Positions 10,977-22,762 of a DNA stretch of 64,000 nt are shown piece by piece. Numbering within the stretch: the stretch's first letter is position 1; each line of letters begins with the position of its first letter. Source of the stretch: Polyodon spathula (taxonomy: Eukaryota > Chordata > Actinopteri > Acipenseriformes > Polyodontidae); NCBI RefSeq assembly GCF_017654505.1, contig NC_054543.1, positions 24,094,339 to 24,158,338 on the forward strand, given 5' to 3'. The notes under the pieces are model-generated. The model was not told the origin of the DNA and made no database searches. It saw only the letters and a program-made list of their open reading frames with translations. Both the position numbers and the translations under genes were made by a program.

Positions 10977-13429
10977 TTACTCAGAAAAGTGATCTGATTA
11001 CAAGTAACTTGTAATGCAGTTGCCAAACAACTGAACCTTGGATGTGTTTTAACAGGAATGTTAAAAGTCATTTATAAGACAGTTAAACTTAAGTGTTCCC
11101 CTTTAGACTCCTCTGTAGGGCACTGATTTGAGCTTAGTCTGTGGTATATATGATAATGATTATGAAAATAATTCATTTCCATGTGGCGTCCATCTGGCCC
11201 TTTTCAATAAACACTACATTTATTACAATTAAAATGAAAGGAAATGCACTTATAACCATTTATATTGTGAAATCCTCCTTAAAGATTTCCTGTTGTTGAA
11301 CTAAATACAAAGTTCTAAGTTTACTGTGTATGAAAACATGGTGGCTTTTTTTTTTTTTTTTCAAAATCTTCTCCCTTTGGAGAAAATAGTTATCCTTAAC
11401 TGTTGCCATCCTTTGCATGAGGTCATTACATTTGTATTTGATTATCCAAATAACATCAAAGTATTGTATAGAAGACATTAAGTATTCAGACTGGAACTGG
11501 CCTCTGGGTGTCTATGGGCTGCTGAGGGACGAGCAGGAATGAACACTCTTTCAGACCCCTTATACAAGTTTACCACAGTAAAGGATACTGCTTCTTTACT
11601 GATCCCTTATCATTTTATAAAGCAAAATTTTCCAAAATTTGAAAGAACAATAGACAAGAATTGAAGGGCCAAGTACAGATGTGAAACTACACTTAAGAAG
11701 TCACCACTTAGTAAATCACACAGTTTTATCTGAAGACTCCTGTTGGATATACTTTTACAGAGTAATCAGCTGCAAATTACATATGTGTCCCTTATCTGTT
11801 TTTATCAAGGTTATTATTGCAATTAATCAAATACTGTAGAAGTTGTCATATCCCATCCTGTAAGATACTATACCCTCTATTAACCAATAACTGTCATTTA
11901 TACAGGCTGCTGCCAGCTGAACGCTACTGACGGAAACTGATCAATGCACATTTTATTAGGGATCAAAAACAGTACATTCAGCTCTTAGCAGGACAGAATG
12001 GATTCAATTGCAGATAAAAAAAGAAAAGACAGCGTGATGGTGAATTCAGTTTCACTTTTTACATGCTGTCATTTCACCTAACTGCCCAGTTTAATCATGT
12101 TAAATACAAGAAAACAACAAAGCAAGAGATTAATATAATTACTGTACCGTTCAAAAGCTGAAACAAGACTTCTTGGTGCAAAAAAAAAAAAAAAAAAAAA
12201 AACTTTTGATTATTTTGGCATAGACTAAGAAAATCCGGTAAGAACTGTTTCTGGAATGCTGTTCTGTAAACAGACAAATACTGTGCTTTGTTTTGCAATC
12301 ATATTCTCTGATTTTCTTTGTTTAGTATACATGCAGTACCATGCTTTGGTGTTTTGAACACACTGATGTAACTGACATTGTTCATTTATAATGCTCCAAT
12401 GTTATTAAAGCAACTACAATGTAGTATAAAAACTCCTTCTGAGATAGGATATTTTTACATATCCAATAGACCCCTGGAGTCAATTAAATGGATATGACAG
12501 GTTATACTGTATCTGTGTTGATGCTACTTTGAGTTTATCAGTCCTAGCTGCCTGCCATAGATATATGTAACACAGGCTACATCGGTGTCTTTTAATGTGC
12601 ACCAGCACCATCTACTAAAAAAAAAAAAAAAAATGTGATCCAAAGTGATAGATTACAAGAGGGTTCTGGCTCTTACGTCTATGAACACAGTCTGGCTGAT
12701 CTAGTCAATGTAACTAGAACAAAACAGGAGCTTCAGCTCTGAGTTTGACTTCAAACAAATCAGCCTTTTGGTCACAAGCCACTGTAGCTGTGCTGTTAAG
12801 GGGAACCTTTGTGATGTTTGTTTATCCAAACTGTACTTTGTCTTGTTATTGCAGGATAACATGACTTGGAATCCCAATGAAAGTGAATAGCAGTGAGATT
12901 TCACTTGGTATAGAATTACTGTCTTATGTTAAAGTTTATCTGCCCATTATTATTTTTCAATATAATGCTTATGAAAAGCATTTTAAAAATAGAATATGAC
13001 AGCTTTGGAGTTTAGCCTAGCCTTGTTTACCTCCTTAAGGCTGTCTGATTCATATTAGTTTTCCAAGTGAATTCACAGCTTGTCAAACATAATGTAGTAA
13101 AATAAATCATCATTTGAGACTACGGGTTAGCTAGAGGTGAATTGAATCTCTGACTATCGAAAGAAACTGATTCTGGTCACCCTGGCAAGACAGTGATGGA
13201 AATACCTGTGACAGAAGACATTTAGACATTAAAAAAAAAAAACAGTTTTGAAAATTAGAGAACTGCGATATTCAACACAGAGAAAACGTTTCCAGCTGTG
13301 AAAACGTTACACTGTTCTGTACAAATCTGTGCTTAAAGAGTCATTAGCTGTCTTTTTACATTTTATGATGTTTTCAATAATGTGAAAGGTTCTTTTGCAA
13401 TTGCTATTTTTTTTTTTGTCTGTGTCAAA
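10977..13429. other. No gene recognised, about 2.4 kb
   Basis: This AT-rich stretch has homopolymer runs near 11344, 12180, 12617 and 13231. No transposon domain, splice-like exon or RNA gene could be supported. It may be host intergenic DNA or very old decayed repeats. Confidence 0.5.
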
Positions 13430-13436
13430 GTGTTTT

Positions 13437-16140
13437 TACCCGAGTTCAGGACCTGTGCCTGGCTGCCTCCCCTGCAACACATACTTCTTAAAGGTCTCTA
13501 CCTCTTTACTCTGAAGCCTTTGCCATCGGTCCAGATCCCATCCCCACACTTCTAGGTCTTGGTCTGGAAGAATCTCTGGGCCACCAGGGGCAAGTCTCTC
13601 CACGGCTCTGGTACCTGTAACTTCTGGGATACCTGTAACTTCTGGGGTAGTGCCCTCTATTGGCAACAGAGACATCAGCATTTATAATATTACGATCTGG
13701 GTGGTACTTTACCTCATACTGGTAATTTGCTAGCTGGGCTACCCATCGTTGCTCCGTTTCTCCCAGCTTAACAGTCTGAAGATAAACAAGGGCATTATTA
13801 TCCATGTATATTGGACAGTGCGGTGGGTGTGGTGGTGAAACAGACGTCACAGAGTCACTGGTACAGATGCAAATACCCCAATACCAACAATGGTAGAGGG
13901 TGTGTTTTATTCACAGGAACACAGTCCAAATGCAACAAATAAATACAAATCATAAATCCCAATAGAGCGACTCCCTCTCAGCCCTTTTATGCACTTTCGG
14001 GATGGTGGAAAGTGCATCAAGTCTAATGCAGCAAAGCTGATCACAGTAATCTTGTCCCCTAATATGGTCTTTCCACCCTGCACTAAGATGGCCGATTTCC
14101 TTTTCAGCCCCTCTCCCCAAGCCGGCCCATCTCAGTACAAGCGTGCAAGTACCTCTGCTTAATGCCCTCTTGGGTCAGGAGGGAGATTTGCAGCTCAGAT
14201 GCTCTCGCTCTCTGTCACAGTATACAATAAAAGTTAAGCCCCACAAGTAATTTTTTAACTTTTTGGTGACAGACCATTTAAGCGCAAGCAATTCATGCTT
14301 AAAAGAAGTGTAGTTCTCGTCATTCCTTTCTGCCAGATGCAAACTCCTACTTACATAAGCAATCATGCGCTCCCTCCCATCTTGTTCTTGGGAGAGTACT
14401 GCGCCCAACCCTCCTTGGCTGGCATCAGTATAAAGGATGAAGGGTTTAGAAAAGTCAGCAAAACCCAACAGCGGTGCCTGTAGCAAAGCTTGTTTCAATT
14501 GTTCAAAAGCAATCTGACACAAGCCTGTCCACTCTACTGGTATTGCTTTCCTACCTTTCCGTTGTGCAGAACCCTCTAATAGAGTATGCAATGGCCGAGC
14601 AATCTTAGAGAATCCTTGGACAAATCATCTATATCATCCGGCAAATCCCAAATATGATTGTACTTGCCGTACAGTAGTAGGGACAGGCCAGCCCTCCACA
14701 GCAGCCACCTCCTCTGGATCAGGGGTGACTCCTACTGTGCTCACTTGATGTCATAGGAACCGGACCTCTTTTTTGAACAGTTGACACTTGTCAGGCTGAA
14801 GCTTCAATCCATGTTGCCATCATTTTGTAAATACCCCTTTTAAATTGTCCAAATGGGCTATAAATCTCATAGAATAGACAATAACGTCATCTAAGTAAAT
14901 TAAGAGAGACTCACCAACTTGGCCACTCACACAGCACTGCATCAGCCGATGAAAAATTGCTAGGGCATTGCAAAGTCCGAAAGGCATTCTCTCGCACTCA
15001 TATAACCCCATCGGGGTGGTCAAAGCCATCTTCTCCCTATCCCGAGGATCCACTTCTACATGTCGGTATCTGCATGCCCCGTCTGTTTGGCATGAGGACA
15101 ATTGGCGCAGCCCAGGGACTGGCGCTTTCTCGTATCACCCTTTGTTTCAGCATACCCTTCAACAGCGCCTTCATCTCTTTATAAAGGGTTGGAGGGATTA
15201 ATCTAGTCGGAATTTGATGCTTCAACACTCCAGTGTGACCAAAATCATCTTCGTGTTCTGCGAAAACCTTTTGCCACTTCTTCAGCCAACTCATCACACC
15301 GAAACAATAAAGGGAGAGGCGATTCTGGTTCAGGGGTTTCTTCCTGACTCACCGTTCTGATCCCCACCTCCACCATGTCTTGCCTCAGTTCAGTCAACGT
15401 TAACTCTTGTTCTCCTCGCACATCCATAGGATCAATAGTGCAGACCGTACCCTGTCACTGTTACCTGTGAAGGCTAACAGGGAAAGAGTTTATATTGCGC
15501 ACTCGCACTGGAATCCGTCCAGCTTTTACACTTCCCAACATTCGGGCAACTTGTAGGCCTTGCAAGTCATTCACAGGTTCCACCAGGCAGCAACTCTGTG
15601 TATCTGCCCTCCCCTTAGGGGCTCGTGCCCATACCACAACTTCACTCTGTCCAGGTACTCGTAAGGGACATCGACAGGCAAGCTGTACCGCCTCCTCTTG
15701 CCCATTCCGGGATATGTTATTCTGGATTCGCTGGCAATCCCCAAATGCTTGTTGCCACATGTTGCTTATTCTCTCATCCTATTGACAGGCTAAAAACAAG
15801 CAATCAGAGGGCCCCGGTTGGAAAACCACTTCCCAACAGGCTGAGACTATATTCATGCCTAAAATGGCCTCGTCATTCCCCATCTTTTACAATCACTACT
15901 CCCTTAGCTGGAAGTTTAACTCCACATACTTCAAAGTCCAGCAAGGCGTAACCTATATAGGGTATCTGTAATCCATTTGCCTCTCTTCAATTTAGTAACA
16001 GGGTGTCTCCTGCAGTGTAGTTCTGACACTCCTTAACATGCCTGTTGAAAAAGCCTTCAAAGAATAACTGTCTAACAGACATTTCACCTTAGTTCCTTCA
16101 TTGCTAACTTTAATTAAAGGGCATCTCCCTGTCATAGCTT
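13437..16140 (-). pseudogene. gypsy Pol relic: protease, RT and RNase H, with RT motif A deleted
   Basis: From 16140 downward: a protease-like region (LLDS near 16070; NDEAILGMNIVS near 15870), a spacer, then RT. The RT N-terminus is visible as IPPTLYKEMKALLKGM and ASPWAAPIVLM (15297-15100). The frame then jumps directly to CRYRHVEVDPRDREKMAL, so about 50-60 residues including the first catalytic aspartate are missing. The rest has ERMPFGLCNA and the catalytic YLDD (near 14890). RNase H starts FILYTDASQGGLGAVLSQEQ in the frame 14591-14175 and continues past the nested LTR as DNNALVYLQTVKLGETEQRW, then EVKYHPDRNIINAD, up to about 13680. Integrase is absent. The copy cannot be active. Confidence 0.8.
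13811..14219 (-). mobile_element. Nested solo LTR, 409 bp, inside RNase H of gypsy relic A
   Basis: The RNase H frame breaks exactly at the phrase FIVY and resumes as YMDNNAL on the other side. The inserted piece is flanked by GTATA (13806-13810 and 14220-14224), a perfect 5-bp target duplication. On the minus strand it starts TGTGACAG and ends CTGTCCAA, with one tip decayed from the usual CA. It has a TATA-like GCATAAAAGGG near 13990 and an AATAAA hexamer near 13912. It carries no coding sequence, so it is a solo LTR of a family with tips like those of 5981-6395. Confidence 0.75.
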
Positions 16141-16209
16141 GTTTTATTTTTTCTTGGGAGTCTTCTCCTTCTTCTTCACTTGACCCACAGTAGTCGAGGA
16201 AACTAGTTT

Positions 16210-17145
16210 AAAGCCGGTCTGTTTGTAGGTCCTTGGGGACAGTAACAAGCAATATGTCTACTTACCCCACATTGATGGCAGATTTTGGGCATCCCACCGG
16301 TTCCTTCTTGGTGGCAGGGGGGTCCTTTCATGTCTATAGTAGTTTGGCTGGACATGAGGGGCTGCTACAGAGGCTGGAGTGACTGTAGGGGTTAGAGCAG
16401 AACTCAACTGGCCCATAATTTCTGTCCAAAGCTCACTAAACAAGGTCTTAGACATCTTGAAAACTTGCCCTTGGACTTCACCCAGCAATCCTTGTCTCAA
16501 ATCTTGCTCCCAATTCAAACGTCCACTCTCCCAATTTGGTCATGTTCCCTCTCGCGTTACCTGGCAAACTGGGACTTCTACTACTGAATCCAGGGTCTCC
16601 TCTTCTAATAGAAGGGCCTCTCGAGAGGAGAGGTGCACACGTCTCCTCAGTTCCTGACGTATTGCACTCTCCTGAAGTCCCAGAATAAATTGGTCCCTCA
16701 GCAGCAGGTCAGCCTGGCCCAGGCTCCGGGGATCCAGCCACTGCAACCTAGAAAATAACTCACAACTCACAAAATAGCTTACAACCAAAGAAAGTAGAGC
16801 GCAATACAGCTAATAATGTTTAATCTCCATACAACTCTCCCAACACTGCTAAAATCTTCTCTGATATATCTTGCTCCTCCTTATCTAAAAATCAAAATTC
16901 CCCTTTTTACATCCCCTCCTAAGGCCCCCAATAAATCTGCTTTCTGTTCTGCCCCTAATGTCTCCATACATAACATAGCAGAAACCTGGGCTTTCCAATC
17001 TGCCCATTTGACCTCCAATCCTGCACCTTTAAATCTGGGGACCCACGAGTCTCCCATAAAAAATGGCATCATCATAGTTCAGGTATCCAAACCTTGTGTC
17101 TCCTCCCCAGGCATACTGCAAGTCCCCGTTTATGCAAAATCCTGC
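16210..17145 (-). pseudogene. gypsy Gag relic with CCHC zinc knuckle
   Basis: Minus-strand frames give a Gag matrix/capsid region. The 17075-16881 frame contains FKGAGLEVKWADWKAQV, and 16788-16540 contains LLRDQFILGLQESAIRQELR, a well-known gypsy capsid pattern ending in the QELRR block. After a stop, a proline/arginine-rich stretch leads to the zinc knuckle CHQCGVSRHIACYC (16280-16239), a perfect CX2CX4HX4C. Gag packages the element RNA in virus-like particles and the knuckle binds RNA. At least one stop and two frame changes break it. Confidence 0.75.
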
Positions 17146-17158
17146 TGACTTACGCCAA
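17141..17158 (-). other. Primer binding site of gypsy relic A
   Basis: TGGCGTAAGTCAGCAGGA begins two bases inside the LTR end on the minus strand. It starts with TGG, the complement of the tRNA CCA end, as expected for minus-strand DNA priming. The tRNA species was not identified. Confidence 0.45.
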
Positions 17159-17159
17159 G

Positions 17160-18624
17160 TGTAATAGGTAGGGTTAAAAGGGAGGGTGGGGTCCTATGCC
17201 GAATAACTAAAGAAACAGGGGTGTCAGTCATTAATACCAATCACACCCCTGCTGTAGTCGTGCTACGCCACCCTAATTTGAGTTTAGGGACTCAAAACAA
17301 ATGTTAGGAATTTGGACAGATAGCAGCAAAATATAGGACCCACAACATGCATGAAGAAAGAATGCCACACCAGTAATACAATTAAAATAATTTATTTAAA
17401 TTGCTCTAGTCGAGGAAAACCTTGCCTGTACAGACTAAGAATGAATAAAAACAAAGAGCACACATAAAAAACAAGTAAATAGACTATACCGTCTGTGCCT
17501 GGTACCCTGCGTTGCGGACCAGAGCTGACATACACAGTAAGCATGCGGCACCTGCCCCTAATTTAGTACATCCAATACCCACCCTGAAGGCGCCCGCAAA
17601 TGGTCGCACCCCCCATAGCCCTTACAGAATTGTCAATTGTTAACACACAAGCTTGGTATCGTCTGAGTCCAGAGAAACACTTCAATAGAGGTGATGACAC
17701 ACCCGCAACTGGACCCGTCAGAATAAGCCTAGCGTGACCTATAAAAACAATAGTAATAGTAACAGTAAAACAGTGATCAAATATAAACAACAAAAAAGGG
17801 GGAAGGCCTCCAAAGAAAGTCACCATCAAATCACAAGAAAAACATACTACTTAAAATATAAAATAGACTCGCAGCAAGTAGTACAGAGTAAACAATGGTA
17901 AATAAAACAGAGAGCATCTATAGGATATAATTCTGGCAGCCGTGGGTTTTAATATATATTAAAAACTAACATTACTCAGGAAAGAGATTTACTTAGCTTC
18001 TACTGCCCCAAGGTACTTATTGTTATTCCTTGTCTACTCCTCGCTTGTTATTCTTTGTTCCCCAAACTGTCCGACTCCGCTTTCCTCTGAGTTCCTGGTC
18101 CGCCTCTCTCACTCGTCCCCGACTTCTCACGCACACACTCTGCGTCGTCCTTTCCATTGAACACAACCCGTTCCTCGGCTGCATCTCTCCTCTACCTCTG
18201 CTGCGGCTGCTGTTGCTGTTCTGCTGCCTGCTCTGCTCTGCTCCGATCTGCTTCTCCTCCCACACTCCACTGTCTCCCCAACTTCTCGCACACGACTCTG
18301 TTTCTCCAACTTCTCGCACAAGACTCTCGCTTGACTTCAGGTCTGATCTTTTTAAAGCGGCACGCACCAATCTGCTGTTTATTCCACAGCTTCAGGTAAT
18401 TGCCAAATCAACAGCGTCCTTTGTGCTCCAACGTAATTAGTGTCTATGAAAACAAATCACTGTGTACTAACAAATAACAAAAGCATAATAATAAATAGCA
18501 AAACAAATAAATCAAATGTGCACACATCAATAATCAAAACACACAGTGAATTACAAAAATTATATTGTAATCATACACAAATCATTTAAAATAAATTATA
18601 AACAAGAACTAGTTGCCCTGCAAC
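17160..18624 (-). repeat. 5' LTR of gypsy relic A, 1465 bp
   Basis: On the minus strand this starts TGTTGCAGGG (ending at 18624) and finishes CCTATTACA (17160), so both tips obey TG...CA. The primer binding site follows two bases later. Internally, a tandem phrase GAGAAGTTGG..ACAGAGTCG..GAGAAGTTGG occurs around 18270-18330 and a minus-strand AATAAA lies near 17390. The length is large for a gypsy LTR but not extreme. The partner LTR is missing, so the ends rest on tip sequence and the PBS only. Confidence 0.55.
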
Positions 18625-18984
18625 ACTAGTGATCAATAATTTTTTTCCTGCTGTATTCCTGCCAATGAACAGCAGAGCACTTCAGTTCTGCATTATATTA
18701 CAGGTTGTTATTGCATTATTACTAGTGATGGGCACTGTGGCATGGTAACGTTTTCTCCCTTGTTGAGGGGTGAAGTGTGGCCTCTTGTCCAGGGGTGTCG
18801 CAATGCGCAGAACTCCACCCTCTTCAAGAAAGTGCTGACTTTAAGTCTACTGTTAGGTTGTGGCGGCCATCTTGGGAGAGGTAAAACCGCACATGTGCCT
18901 CAAACACCGAGGTAAGGAATCACTGTATTATTAATTACACCTGCTCCATAGGGATATGTAAAGGACGGATTCCACAGGTGGGGT
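18625..18984. other. No gene recognised
   Basis: No domain is visible. The phrase GGCACTGTGGCATGG and a GC-richer patch (18780-18930) differ from the AT-rich surroundings and may be part of another LTR or an old repeat, but I cannot place its ends. Confidence 0.35.
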
Positions 18985-20150
18985 TTGATGGTATATAGTA
19001 GCTCTCAAAAGTATTCCCCCCCCCCCCCCCCCCTAGACTTTTCCACATTTTACTGTGTTACAACATGGAATCAGAATGGATTTAAGTAGGAGTTTTTGCC
19101 ACTGATCAACACAAAAAAGTCCATAATGTCAAAGTGAAAAATAAAATCTACAAATAAATTAATTACAAATACAAAACAGAAAATAATTCATTGCATAAGT
19201 ATTCACCCCCCTTGAGTCAATATTTGGGGCACCTTTGGCAGCAATTATAGCCATGAGTCTATTTGGATAAGTCCCTACCAGCTTTGCACAACTGGACACT
19301 GCAATATTTGCCCATTCTTCTTGTAAAATTGCTCAAGCTCCATCAAGTTGGATAGGGACCTTTGGCGAACAGCAACTTTAAATTCTACATATTCTCAATT
19401 GGATTGAGATCCAGGCTTTGACTGGGCTACTCCAGGACATTGACCTTTTTGTTTTTAAGCCACTCCAGTGTGGCATTGGCTGTATGTTTGGGGTCATTGT
19501 CCTGCTGGAAGATGAATCTTCTTCCAAGTCCCAGGTCTCTTGCAGACTTCAGCAGGTTTTCCTCCAGGATTTCTCTGTACTTTGCTGCATCAATTTTGCC
19601 CTTTATCTTCACACGCTTTCCAGGCCCTGACGTAGAGAAGCATCCCCATAGCATGATACTGTTCTCAGGATGATGTGCGATGTTAGGCTTGTGCCAAACA
19701 TAGCGCTTAAAGTTGATGCCAAAAAGCTCTTTTTAGATTTGATGTGTTTTTTTCAACAATGTTTTTCTTTTTGCCACTCTCCCATAAAGACCAGTTTTGT
19801 GAAGCACCCGGGTTATTGTTGCCATATACACAGTGTCTTCCAGCTCAGCCTTGGAAGACTCTTAACTCCTTTAGAGTTGCCTTAGGCCTCTTGGTGGCCT
19901 CCCTGACTAGTGCCCTTCTCACCCGGGACAGCCTGTTCTAGACAGATTCAGTTGTGCCATATGCTCTCCATTTCTTAATAATGGACTTTATTGTGCTCCA
20001 GGGGATATTCAGTGCCTTGGAAATGTTTTCATATCCTACCCCTGATTAGTGCTTTTGAAGAACCTTATTCCGGATTTGCTTTGAATGTTCCTTTGTCTTC
20101 ATGATGCAGTTTTTGGGGTTTGTGCTGGGGAGGTCAGGATAGAGGAGAGG
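18985..20150 (-). mobile_element. Tc1/mariner transposon, copy 1
   Basis: The left end has the Tc1-type terminus AGTAGCTCTCAAAAGTATTC followed by a run of C. The right end is not recognisable and seems truncated after about 20150. The transposase is on the minus strand (start near 20102). In intact relatives an element of this size has TIRs on both sides; here only the left one can be read. Confidence 0.8.
19230..20102 (-). pseudogene. Tc1-like transposase, DD34E type, broken
   Basis: The protein starts MKTKEHSKQIRNKVLQKH and continues GYENISKALNIPWSTIKSII, the paired helix-turn-helix DNA-binding region. The catalytic half has MLWGCFSTSGPG, FQQDNDPKHTA and DLNPIE. I count 34 residues between the last D and the E, the DD34E spacing of Tc1 elements. 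The enzyme would bind the TIRs and cut and paste the element into TA sites. Stops in the N-terminal half (after VLQKH and near 19945) and a frame change in the middle inactivate it. The first catalytic aspartate lies in the damaged middle and was not identified. Confidence 0.8.
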
Positions 20151-21540
20151 GGCCTGTAGTCTACATATGTTGTATTCTGTTAGGAAATACTAGTCTGTGC
20201 CGATTACACAATAGTGCTGAACTGACAGCTGTGGAAGGGGGAGCTGCTTCAGGACCATTCCAGAACCTGCCGAGTGAACTCGGAGAACATATAGAGAGAT
20301 GGAGGCTACCGGTGCCTGGCTGCCTTTGCAAGGAAAAGACGGCTCGCAACAAGAGCAGCAGTATAAAAGAGAAAGAAAGAAGTACACATATGTTGTTTTA
20401 TTTTTATTTTGGTTCCTCCTCTGTCAAGACCTTTATTTTGTGGTCATAGAATTATTAAACTCAAATTTCCCGTTTGAACATTTTTCTCATCACCCACAGA
20501 AGCTATCTCCCACAGGCACCAATATCGATATTTTGATATGATATTGATATCGTTCAACTATAATAATTTCCATATTGTGAAATTAAAAAAAAAAAAGAAA
20601 CTGTTGCAGACACATAGTTTATATTGCTAATACTACTAAAAATATAAAAAAATATCAAGTTTTTTTTTTATTTTTTTCATTTTAATTTATTAAGATAAAA
20701 TAAACTCTATAAATACCGATCATTGTTTGTCTTGTAGGCAAAGAAACACACACACACAGAAAAAAAAAAAAAAAAAAAACATTATTTTAACCATTTTATT
20801 CCATTGATTGGTGTTTAGGTACCAAACACTTTTTTGCATGCTGCGTTAAGTTTGGCTTTGTTGGCCATCCATAAAGTGTTGTGCTGTTGTGTTGAATTGT
20901 TTGATATTGCAATTGTGTGATTATATTTTTCTGTGTTTTGGAAGACTTTCATATTATCAATATTGATATTGAAATACATGCACAATATCGAAATAAAATA
21001 TTCATATTGTTTCCCACCAATTTTACGTTTTTTTTTGTTTGTTTTTTATATTGTTTTTCAGTTAAGATTCTGAGGGCAAAGCCAAGACATCCCCAAGCGA
21101 ATATATGTCTGACTTAAACACTGTAAAAGTTAAACACACTTTTTTCTAGTATGTTATTTGATTTGTATCTATGTTAAAGACACACATGTATAAAGACGTT
21201 TTTATATTTGGGGAAATAAGACTTCAGGGATCATTTATTCTTAAAAAAACAGCTCCAGTTCCTCTCAATCAATTTTTTCGATTGCTGTAATTATTCTAGC
21301 TGTTCAGGTGGTAATTTACTTTCATGAAAAATTTGACTTTTTGTTAGAATAAACGTATGACACACCTCTTTTACATTTCACAACCTCCTTTCTGTGAATA
21401 TACATTTATTGTATTCTAGAAGTATAGGTTCTGTTTCGCATGGGACTATAAATTTAAAGATCTGTATGGAAATACATATTACTCAAAGAATGAAATGGCT
21501 ATTTTAGTCTTTACAAAAGAAGGTACAACTAAATGAGTTG
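20151..21540. other. No gene recognised; AT-rich
   Basis: About 1.4 kb contain homopolymers, a short (CA)n next to poly-A near 20745-20780, and repeated phrases of the type ATATTGATATTG (20522-20560, 20955-21000). No coding domain is supported. The piece 20160-20390 is GC-richer and might be the edge of another element. Confidence 0.45.
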
Positions 21541-21544
21541 CTGT

Positions 21545-21670
21545 ATTACTTTGAATTAACGCCACCCTTGAATAACCACCACCTTTGAATAAGCATCACC
21601 CTTGAATAAGCGCTGCACTCAGATATCAGATTTGTAATAGATGCCACCCTGGAATAACCACCGCTCTCAA
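21545..21670. repeat. Degenerate short tandem motif GAATAAC(C/G)CCACCCTT
   Basis: A motif of about 18 bp (TTGAATAACCACCACC and variants) occurs about five times in a row with changes. A related phrase, CGCTCTTGAATAAGAGCC, lies at 23203-23221 and crosses the insertion site of the LTR element at 23222. Motifs of this kind occur near the ends of some pogo/Tigger-like DNA transposons, but I see no transposase. Confidence 0.5.
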
Positions 21671-21906
21671 TAATGAAACATGTAAATTTTTTTCCATACC
21701 CCAGCTCAAATAAATACAGCCCCTTAATAAAGAAACACATAGAAAACACAGTACGGCAAAACATTATAAATGAATTAATTGAATATTCTTGAATTCAAGT
21801 GTATTTAAAGGAATACAATTACACACCGGAGCATACCGCTTACTATAAAGTTTATGGAACCCAAACAAAAAAGAATACTGTAGGTACACACGGAAATACA
21901 GAAGCA

Positions 21907-21910
<4 letters not shown>

Positions 21911-21982
<72 letters not shown>
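21911..21982. repeat. (TA)n microsatellite
   Basis: This is about 36 uninterrupted TA units. The next element begins directly in it. Confidence 0.95.
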
Positions 21983-21985
<3 letters not shown>

Positions 21986-22545
21986 TGCCTATAGAAAGTC
22001 TACACCCCCTTTCAAAATGTTCACCTTTTGTTGTCTTATGCCTGGAATTAAAATGCATTAAAATTGATTTTTTTACATTTAATCACCACATCCTACCCCA
22101 CAACTTCCAAGTGAAAAAAATATTCAAGAAAGTTGTAGAAAATTAATTAAAAATGAAAACTGAAATAGCTTAGTTGGATAAGTGTCCACCCCCATTGTAA
22201 TAGCAATCCTAAATTAACTCATGTGTAACCCTGTAAGCCTTCAAAACCATATGCCTAGTTAAGTGGCATCCACGTGTGTTAAATTGTAGTGATTCACATG
22301 ATTTCAGGATAAATTCAGCAGTTCCTGTAGGTTCCCTCTGCTTGGTAGTGCATTTCAAAGCAAAGACTCAACCATGAGCACCAAGGTGCTTTCAAAAGAA
22401 CTCTGGGACAAAGTTGTTGAAAGGCACAGATCAGGGGATGGGTATAAAAAAATATCAAAGGCCTTCAATATCCCTTAGAGCACGGTCAAGATGATTATTA
22501 AGAAGTAGAAGGTGTATGGCACCACCAAGACCCTGCCTAGATCAC
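21983..22545 (+). mobile_element. Tc1/mariner fragment, copy 2 (5' TIR and N-terminal transposase)
   Basis: It begins CAGTGCCTATAGAAAGTCTA, a Tc1-type terminal repeat, right after the TA microsatellite that supplied the TA target. The transposase start is at 22374 (MSTKVLSKELWDKVVERH), and the HTH continues GYKKISKAFNIP, then a stop, then STVKMIIKK. The reading is lost at about 22545, so the catalytic domain is absent. The start follows the usual Tc1 layout, about 390 bp from the terminus. Confidence 0.8.
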
Positions 22546-22762
22546 TTTATATTAAAGAGTTCAGCCATGTGACTCTTAGAAATTGCTTTAAGAAAAGAAA
22601 GGAAAAATAAACTGACCTCCTCGGTGTTGAATTGACATTTCTCTGTTGTTATAGTCCTCTCTTCACACTATGCTGGTATGTGACTTCACCCAGTCAAACA
22701 CTGATCTGATCTGCCAGCTTAACAGCTTTCAATTTAAAGTGATAGGACTTCTTCACCATCCT

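Larger units (their letters stand above)
13430..18624 (-). mobile_element. Ty3/gypsy retrotransposon relic A (5' LTR, gag, protease, RT, RNase H), minus strand
   Basis: Reading the minus strand from 18624 down, the order is: 1465-bp LTR, primer binding site, gag with zinc knuckle, protease-like region, reverse transcriptase and RNase H. The order and domain types are those of vertebrate gypsy elements. The element is nested: a 409-bp LTR is inserted in RNase H (13811-14219). It ends at about 13430 before any integrase, and no 3' LTR is present, so the 3' half is lost. Frames are broken by many stops and by a deletion in RT. Confidence 0.8.

Noticed and set aside
18030..18440. Open frames of 115-136 codons on both strands
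   Set aside because: They lie inside the probable 5' LTR of gypsy relic A, show low-complexity composition and no known domain.
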